In this document: piece after piece, positions 5,564 to 6,739 of the stretch | How the letters are laid out: each line of letters opens with the position of its first letter | How positions within the stretch are numbered: the first letter of the stretch is position 1 | Assembly: GCA_041493205.1 (NCBI GenBank) | Contig: JBGPYM010000173.1 | Location: 1-6,739, forward strand | Direction of reading: 5' to 3' | Origin: JBGPYM01 sp041493205 | Lineage (GTDB): Bacteria > Bacteroidota > Ignavibacteria > UBA10030 > UBA6906 | Length of the DNA: 6,739 nt | Translations under genes and position numbers: made by a program | Notes under the pieces: generated by a model | The model's database searches: none | Seen by the model: the letters and a program-made list of their open reading frames with translations, nothing else | Told to the model about the DNA's origin: nothing

Positions 5564-6739
5564 GGCAGGTGTTCTGCAGGTTTGCTGCGGTGCTGATGTT
5601 TGTTGTTCCCTCCCTGACGTTCTCCGGCGGACACTTTCATGTTGCCCCGCAGGGCGCAATCGGCGGGCCCGGTACACGGAGCCGTCCCTGGACCCTGACG
5701 TATGCCCTGTCACATCCCCCGGCGGTAAGGCCGGGTGACACCATCTGGATTCACGGCGGGACATATGTCGGCGCCTTCACAAGTACACTGCGCGGTGCGC
5801 CCGGCAGTCCGGTGGTCATCCGGCAGTATCCCGGGGAGCGGGCCATCCTGGATAATGCGGAAGGGATCGACGGATTCGGCCTGTACGCCAGGGGCGGTCA
5901 TACCTGGTTCTGGGGGCTTGAGATCCGGAATTCAGGAACGGCTCCCTACAACAACCCGGGTGTGTCGATGGATGGCCCCGGGGAGAAACTGATCAACCTC
6001 ATCATCCACGATCACCCGGGAAGCGGTATCACGTCCTACTCTGCGGCCCCGGACGCCGAGATCTACGGCTGTCTGATTTACTACAACGGGGGCCAATCCG
6101 ACGTCCCCGGGAAAGCGTACGGGATTTATACGCAGAACGACGCCGGCCGCGTGAAGACATACAGGGAAAACGTGATTCCGTATTCCTGGAGCTTCGGGAT
6201 CCACGCCTATACAGAGGGGAGCCATATCGACAATTTTCTGTGGGAAGGGAACGTCGTGTACAACAGCGGAATCTTATGGCGGGGGACGCAGTTCGAGCGG
6301 AATTTCTTTATCGGGTCGCGCAACGTAGTTGCGAACGACAATGTCTACCGGGATAATCACTCGTACTATCCTCCGCGACCGTCGGCAGGTGCGCGGAACA
6401 CATTCGGATACTTCGCGGGGACATCGAACCTGGTGGTGACAGGGAACTGGTTCGTGGGAGGAGACTTTGATGTGTCGGGGGTGAACCCGGTGATCAAGGG
6501 CAATACGTTCTACCGGACGGCAGGCTTTCACGATGAGGCGAACACGTATCTGAGATCCCCGACCGGGACCAATATCTTTGTGCGTCCGAACGCCTACGAG
6601 CGGGGGCGCGCGCATATCATCATCTATAACTGGAACCGGGCGGGAACGGTCAATGTGGACGTGGCGGGCGCGGGGCTGCAGCCGGGTGACCGCTACGAGG
6701 TGCGGGATGCGCTGAACTGGCCGGGCCTTCCGGTCGCGA
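5560..6739 (+). CDS. Second secreted beta-helix protein, paralogue of the first (3' end outside window)
   Basis: An open frame of 393 codons that begins at GTG 5560 and runs off the window without a stop. The N-terminus MRQVFCRFAAVLMFVVPSLT is a signal peptide, and the mature part starts near GGHFHVAP. From Phe26 on, it aligns with the first beta-helix protein without a gap over 368 residues; my hand count is about 251 identities (68%). Shared blocks include PGDTIW, RQYPG, GIYTQNDAGRVKT, IDNFLWEGNVV, QFERNFFIGS, PSAGARNTFGY and SNLVVTGNWFVGG. The start of the beta-sandwich module (VNVDVAGAGL, YEVRDALNW) is also present. By analogy the missing end should carry the rest of that module and perhaps Ig-like and T9SS domains, but this is not visible. 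ATG at 5596 is an alternative start but would remove most of the signal peptide. The GTGA overlap with the lipoprotein stop indicates one operon. The biochemical role is unknown; a glycan-active or glycan-binding function is inferred from fold and context. Confidence 0.9.
   Translation, partial: MRQVFCRFAAVLMFVVPSLTFSGGHFHVAPQGAIGGPGTRSRPWTLTYALSHPPAVRPGDTIWIHGGTYVGAFTSTLRGAPGSPVVIRQYPGERAILDNAEGIDGFGLYARGGHTWFWGLEIRNSGTAPYNNPGVSMDGPGEKLINLIIHDHPGSGITSYSAAPDAEIYGCLIYYNGGQSDVPGKAYGIYTQNDAGRVKTYRENVIPYSWSFGIHAYTEGSHIDNFLWEGNVVYNSGILWRGTQFERNFFIGSRNVVANDNVYRDNHSYYPPRPSAGARNTFGYFAGTSNLVVTGNWFVGGDFDVSGVNPVIKGNTFYRTAGFHDEANTYLRSPTGTNIFVRPNAYERGRAHIIIYNWNRAGTVNVDVAGAGLQPGDRYEVRDALNWPGLPVA
5635..6738 (+). 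repeat. Direct repeat copy 2 (beta-helix coding region)
   Basis: This is the partner of 2920-4023, with the 17-base exact match at 6142-6158. Even the signal peptides have matching lengths (the conserved Phe is residue 26 in both proteins). The repeat may extend beyond the window end. Confidence 0.85.

Noticed and set aside
5039..5764. Minus-strand open frame of 241 codons over the lipoprotein and the start of the second helix gene
   Set aside because: It is antisense to two genes with clear motifs, has low-complexity basic composition and shows no family signature.

Overview
The window is GC-rich DNA, packed with genes, and looks like part of a surface-polysaccharide locus from a member of the Bacteroidota/Ignavibacteriota (FCB) group. 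The best taxonomic clue is the C-terminus of the first beta-helix protein. It carries a textbook type IX secretion (T9SS) type A sorting domain that opens with the FQLEQNYPNPFNP signature, which is very common in Ignavibacteria-like and related Bacteroidota genomes. The placement is inferred from that motif only; there is no rRNA or other marker here.

Layout. (1) Positions 1-2207, plus strand: a tight three-gene run made of the 3' end of an AsnB-type asparagine synthase/amidotransferase, a stand-alone acyl carrier protein (ATGA overlap with asnB) and an AMP-forming acyl-acid ligase (16 bases after the ACP). (2) Positions 2216-2785, minus strand: a hexapeptide-repeat acetyltransferase of the serine-acetyltransferase-like type often found in polysaccharide loci, convergent with the ligase with 8 bases between the stop codons. 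(3) A 59-base divergent spacer. (4) Positions 2845 to the window end, plus strand: a probable operon of a secreted beta-helix protein with Ig-like and T9SS domains, a lipoprotein with SGNH-hydrolase-like motifs, and a second beta-helix protein. The last gene starts at a GTG overlapping the lipoprotein stop and runs off the window.

How the genes may work together (inference). The ligase would activate a carboxylic acid and load it on the ACP, and the AsnB-like enzyme would make an amide on the same pathway. Similar asnB/ACP/acyl-ligase groups are known from exopolysaccharide clusters, including exosortase-associated ones. The acetyltransferase could decorate the glycan. The two exported beta-helix proteins and the SGNH-like lipoprotein would act on, or bind, the glycan outside the cytoplasm.

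The most notable feature is the pair of beta-helix genes. Hand alignment gives about 68% identity over 368 residues with no gap. The copies are separated by the lipoprotein gene and form a direct repeat of about 1.1 kb with a constant offset of 2715 bases. I saw no tRNA, rRNA, CRISPR array, insertion sequence or convincing terminator.
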